From contig QPFY01000006.1 of assembly GCA_003665825.1 (NCBI GenBank), positions 310,001 through 374,000 on the forward strand: a DNA stretch of 64,000 nt, written 5' to 3'. Source of the stretch: Microbotryum silenes-acaulis (lineage: Eukaryota > Basidiomycota > Microbotryomycetes > Microbotryales > Microbotryaceae). This document shows, one piece after another, positions 60,579 through 64,000 of the stretch. A program made the translations under genes and the position numbers. Every line of letters begins with the position of its first letter. Position 1 is the first letter of the stretch. The notes under the pieces are model-generated. The model made no database searches. It had not been told where the DNA came from and was given only the letters and a program-made list of their open reading frames with translations.

Positions 60579-63500
60579 TGAGCGTACCCGGTACCGTACG
60601 AAGCAAGACTCGTCCTATATTCCAATCGACACGAACTACGAACCAAATCGAGCAAGACCAACTGTCAGGTCATGGACGTACTTTTTCCCAATCCCGATCA
60701 ACGAGGACTGCAGCCCACGACGGAGATCTCGAGAGTAGTACGGACGAGGAGGAGCCTCATCTGCAACGGGGCACATCACCCATTCCCTCCGTTTCACGAA
60801 CGAGCCAAGGGGAGTATTTGACTCCACCACCGCCGAATGGAACCCGTTCGTCACCCCTTTCAACTATGCCCCGACCTCGGCCCAGAATGGGAACACCCGA
60901 TGAGGAATTTGATTCTGGCGATAGTTCCGACGATCCTGATTTCGGTAGGGAGATGAGGGAACAGGCGCAGACGGAGAAGGAACAGGCTGAAAAGGCGCAG
61001 AAGGCTTTGGAAGTGAGGCAGTGGAATAAAGAGGAGAAGCTTAGGGCTAAAAAAGAAGGGAGGAGGCCGAGGTTGAGGGAGATGCCCGAGCCGGTGAAGA
61101 AGAAGATTCGAGGCAAGGGGAAGCAAGAAGAGGTGATCGATGACGAAGACACGTATCGGAGAAAGGTCAGGAACGGGAAACGAAAAGCGATCGAACAGGA
61201 GGAGGAACCGTGCTCGGGGGAAGAGGGGGAGGACGACGACGATCCTCGCTCTCGAGCCAAATCGACCCGACCGACGTTCGACCCCGACGCCAAAGCCAGA
61301 GAGGTCCAAAAAACCTGGAGCAACCGACTCATCGAAGGCAAAAAGGCCAAAGAGGCGCGCATCAGAGCGGGGATGGACATCACCCAGGCCGAGATTCGGG
61401 AACATTGTAGTCGCAAGTGGGTCAGCAAGGAAAATCCGGATCAGATGACGAGAAAGAGGTACGAGATGGAGAAAAGATACAATCCGCTTTTTGTCATGCT
61501 CGGTTAGTTACCATCTTCAAAGGTGTCTTTTTACTTCAGATGACTGAATTCTTTCAACGAGACAGATATCGCCCCCATCATCGTCGCCGACAAGGACAAG
61601 GACATGGTCGAGAACGACAGCTGGGACGACGACGACGAAGACGGCGAGAACGCCGAGGACCGCGTCGCTCGCAAGATCCTAGCAGAGCATCATGCCGTCG
61701 AGATGGACTCGGATTCGGACGATGGGAGATCACACAGGAGGGATAAACGACCTGAAGGCGTTGTGAGACGACTTCGAAGGACGGACGCGGAGCGCGCGAC
61801 CCCTCCGGTGATGGAGACGATTCAGCTCTCGAGTAATGAGGAGCCCGACACCGAGGACGATTCAATGTGCATCGACCAAGCTCGCAAGTCTGAGTCCAAG
61901 ACGCCTAAGCTGGAAGCGCTTGGGGACATCAAATCTGAACCGGGCTCGGAACCAGTGACTGAGAGTGACTCGGACTCGGAGCCAGAAACCGAAGACGATG
62001 ACGATGTGCCTATCCCGGGGTCCCCAGCTCGAGTACTCAAGACTGAAGACGAAGAGGAGGAGGAAGAGGAAGAGGTCGACGCTTTCACGGCCAAGTTCCT
62101 TCAACAACAGAAGCGCAATGAGCTCGAGAAGAAGCAAGCTTGGGTGGCGGCGCGACTCGAAGCCGTCACGAGCTCCCAGTCGACCAGAACCGAATCCCAG
62201 ACGTCGAACCATGCTGCTCCCGAAAATTCACCCAAACCTGCGGAGGTCAACGCAAGCTTTGAGGCAGAGGAAGAAGAGGCAGAGGTTGGCGAAATGTCTT
62301 TACTCGAAAGTCAAAGGATCATCAAGGACCGTCGACTCGCCGCCGAAACCATGTCGCAGTCGACGACGGAGGAGAAACGCATCGTCAAAGGCTGTCGACC
62401 ACGCTTCGATGCGTCGCCGCAACAGCTCGAGATTGGCGATCACATTCTCTCTCCTCGCCATAGAATTCCGGCACCCATCAACCGTTTCCTCCGCCATTAC
62501 CAGCGAGAAGGGATCGAGTTCTTGTACAAGCAATACTCGGCTGGGATGGGCGGGATCCTTGGTGACGACATGGGTCTAGGCAAGACGATCCAAGTCATCG
62601 GGTTCCTCAGCGCCGTGATGGGTAAATCAGGAACGAAGAAACTCGATGCCGAAGCAAGGAAGCGCAAAGTCAACGAATGGGACGGTGTAGACCCTCCCCA
62701 ACCGAGCGATTTGGGTCCGACGGCGTTGATCATTTGTCCGGCGAGCGTGACGGAGAATTGGTATCGCGAGATCAAAACGTGGAGCTATCTTAAGGGTGGG
62801 ATTGTAGGACAGGGAAAGAAGAGGACGGATGATTTGTTGACAATGTTCAGGTCCGGGCATCTGGATGTTTGTGAGTCCCGTCGTGCGCTGTTAGGGTAGA
62901 CACAAATCACCAGATGCTGATCGTGCCCTTCATTTTGGTAGTGATTAGTGGGTATGAGCATGTCAAGAGACAAATCGACGTCTATCGGGCCCTCGACTTT
63001 TCCGTGAGTCCATTTCCAAGCCTCTAGCTGAGCGAGGTGTTCCTAACCAAGGCAATTTTCTGAATCTGGTACAGATCATCATTGCGGATGAAGTGCATCG
63101 CGCCAAATCTCGCTCAGCGGATACGACGGCCAGTCTGCACGCCTTCCCCACCAAGCTCCGTTATGGTCTGACGGGGACGGCGGTGCAGAATCGGCTTGGC
63201 GAGTTCCACACCATCCTTGATTGGGCTTGTCCAGGCAAATTGGGGACGTGGCAGCAGTGGTGAGTTGATCCTGATGCAGTGGCGAAGCGAGCTGTCGTTC
63301 CGGGTACGGCTGCTGAACTCGAATAAACACTTCTTATCTGTATGCAGGCGAGACCTGGTCGAGAAACCCCTCAAGTTCGCTCAATCGTCCGAAGCCGACC
63401 AGACAACGCTTGGCCGAGGTCGTATCAGAGCCTGGGCCCTCGTCACTGGTGTGCTGCCCCATTTCTTCCTCCGGCGTACGAAGCACCAACCGTCGGTCAA

Positions 63501-64000
63501 GTTGCAACTGCCAAAAAAGACCGACAACCTCGTCCTTTGCCCTCTGACGCCTCTACAACGCCAAGCGTACCAGAACATCACCGCTACGGACGAGGTGCAA
63601 ATGATCCTCACCGCCGATCAGCCTTGTCCCTGCGGTCGAACGGACTCGCAAGGTCTTCACTTGAAAAGAGGTAATTGCTGCAACCAAGATTGGAGCGAAC
63701 ATATCTTTCGCTACATGCACGCGTTCGGCAAGGTTTCGAATCACCTCGCGTTGATCTATCCGAATAAGGACGATTCGCAAAAGAATCCGACCAAGTACGA
63801 GTTGGATGTCCGGATTTTGAAGGCTGCTTTTCCGGAAGATTGGAAGGGGAGGTCGTTGGGCCCTGGAACGGCGTTGGATGAGAGCCTTTGTGGGAAATGG
63901 AAGGTGAGTGTTCTGCGTCGTGTACGTTGATGCTTCGAAGCGCTGTTGCTGAGACTCGTAGATGCACCCCCCACTAATAGGTACTCGAGGAGCTACTGGA
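60527..64000 (+). CDS. SNF2-family ATPase, ERCC6L2-like (3' end outside the window)
   Basis: Exons 60527-61502, 61566-62870, 62942-63003, 63075-63259, 63348-63903 and 63981-64000 (running off the end) are in phase. A long acidic/basic disordered N-terminus of about 640 residues precedes the motor. Motor motifs are FLRHYQREGIEFLYKQY, Walker A GDDMGLGKT, ALIICPASVTENW, motif II DEVH in IIIADEVHRAKS, LTGTAVQNRLGEF, and FLRRTKH followed by LPKK. The CxC...CC cluster (PCPCGRT...NCC) after motif III is typical of ERCC6L2/Hebo proteins, which act in DNA repair. The last visible residues, VLEELL, start the helicase C-terminal lobe. A (ACG)n tract encodes poly-Thr near the start. Confidence 0.88.

Overview
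The window is nuclear DNA of a fungus, most likely a basidiomycete and possibly a Pucciniomycotina-type yeast. Genes carry several short introns (about 45-110 nt, mostly GTGAGT/GTACGT donors). There is a Zn2Cys6 transcription factor, a peroxisomal acyl-CoA oxidase, and a DUF6534 membrane-protein family typical of basidiomycetes. The taxonomic call is inference; no marker gene such as rRNA is present. Coding exons were joined by hand from splice sites, reading phase and protein-family fit.

Layout. 1-5.7 kb: two small related genes separated by a 3.6-kb DNA transposon with about 330-bp inverted repeats and a Ulp1-like cysteine protease; a fragment of a LINE endonuclease sits in its left repeat. 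6.6-10.4 kb: a poorly resolved hypothetical gene, then a 900-bp inverted duplication around a second, apparently damaged gene. 12-29.6 kb: a dense housekeeping block with acyl-CoA oxidase (-), exosome RRP41-type subunit (-), glutamyl-tRNA synthetase (+), Zn2Cys6 regulator (+), GPI-transamidase subunit GAA1 (+) and Msc7-type membrane aldehyde dehydrogenase (+). 29.7-34.1 kb: TRM8 (-) and an MFS transporter (+). 34.1-40.5 and 43.3-49.1 kb are two gene-poor islands on either side of a Ran1/Ksp1-type protein kinase. 49.1-64 kb: a Ser/Pro-rich protein (+), a TRA2-like RS/RRM splicing factor (-), a DUF6534 pseudogene and an intact DUF6534 gene (-), a CsbD-like stress protein (-) and an ERCC6L2-like SNF2 ATPase (+, cut by the window end).

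The genes do not form one pathway. The most unusual signals are single in-frame stop codons inside otherwise intact genes (GAA1, CsbD-like), the near-perfect 900-bp palindrome, the Ulp1-bearing transposon with a nested LINE fragment, and unusual splicing architecture: a GC-AG intron, a 23-nt microexon inside a zinc cluster, an in-frame 78-nt exitron candidate and a tandem NAG acceptor.
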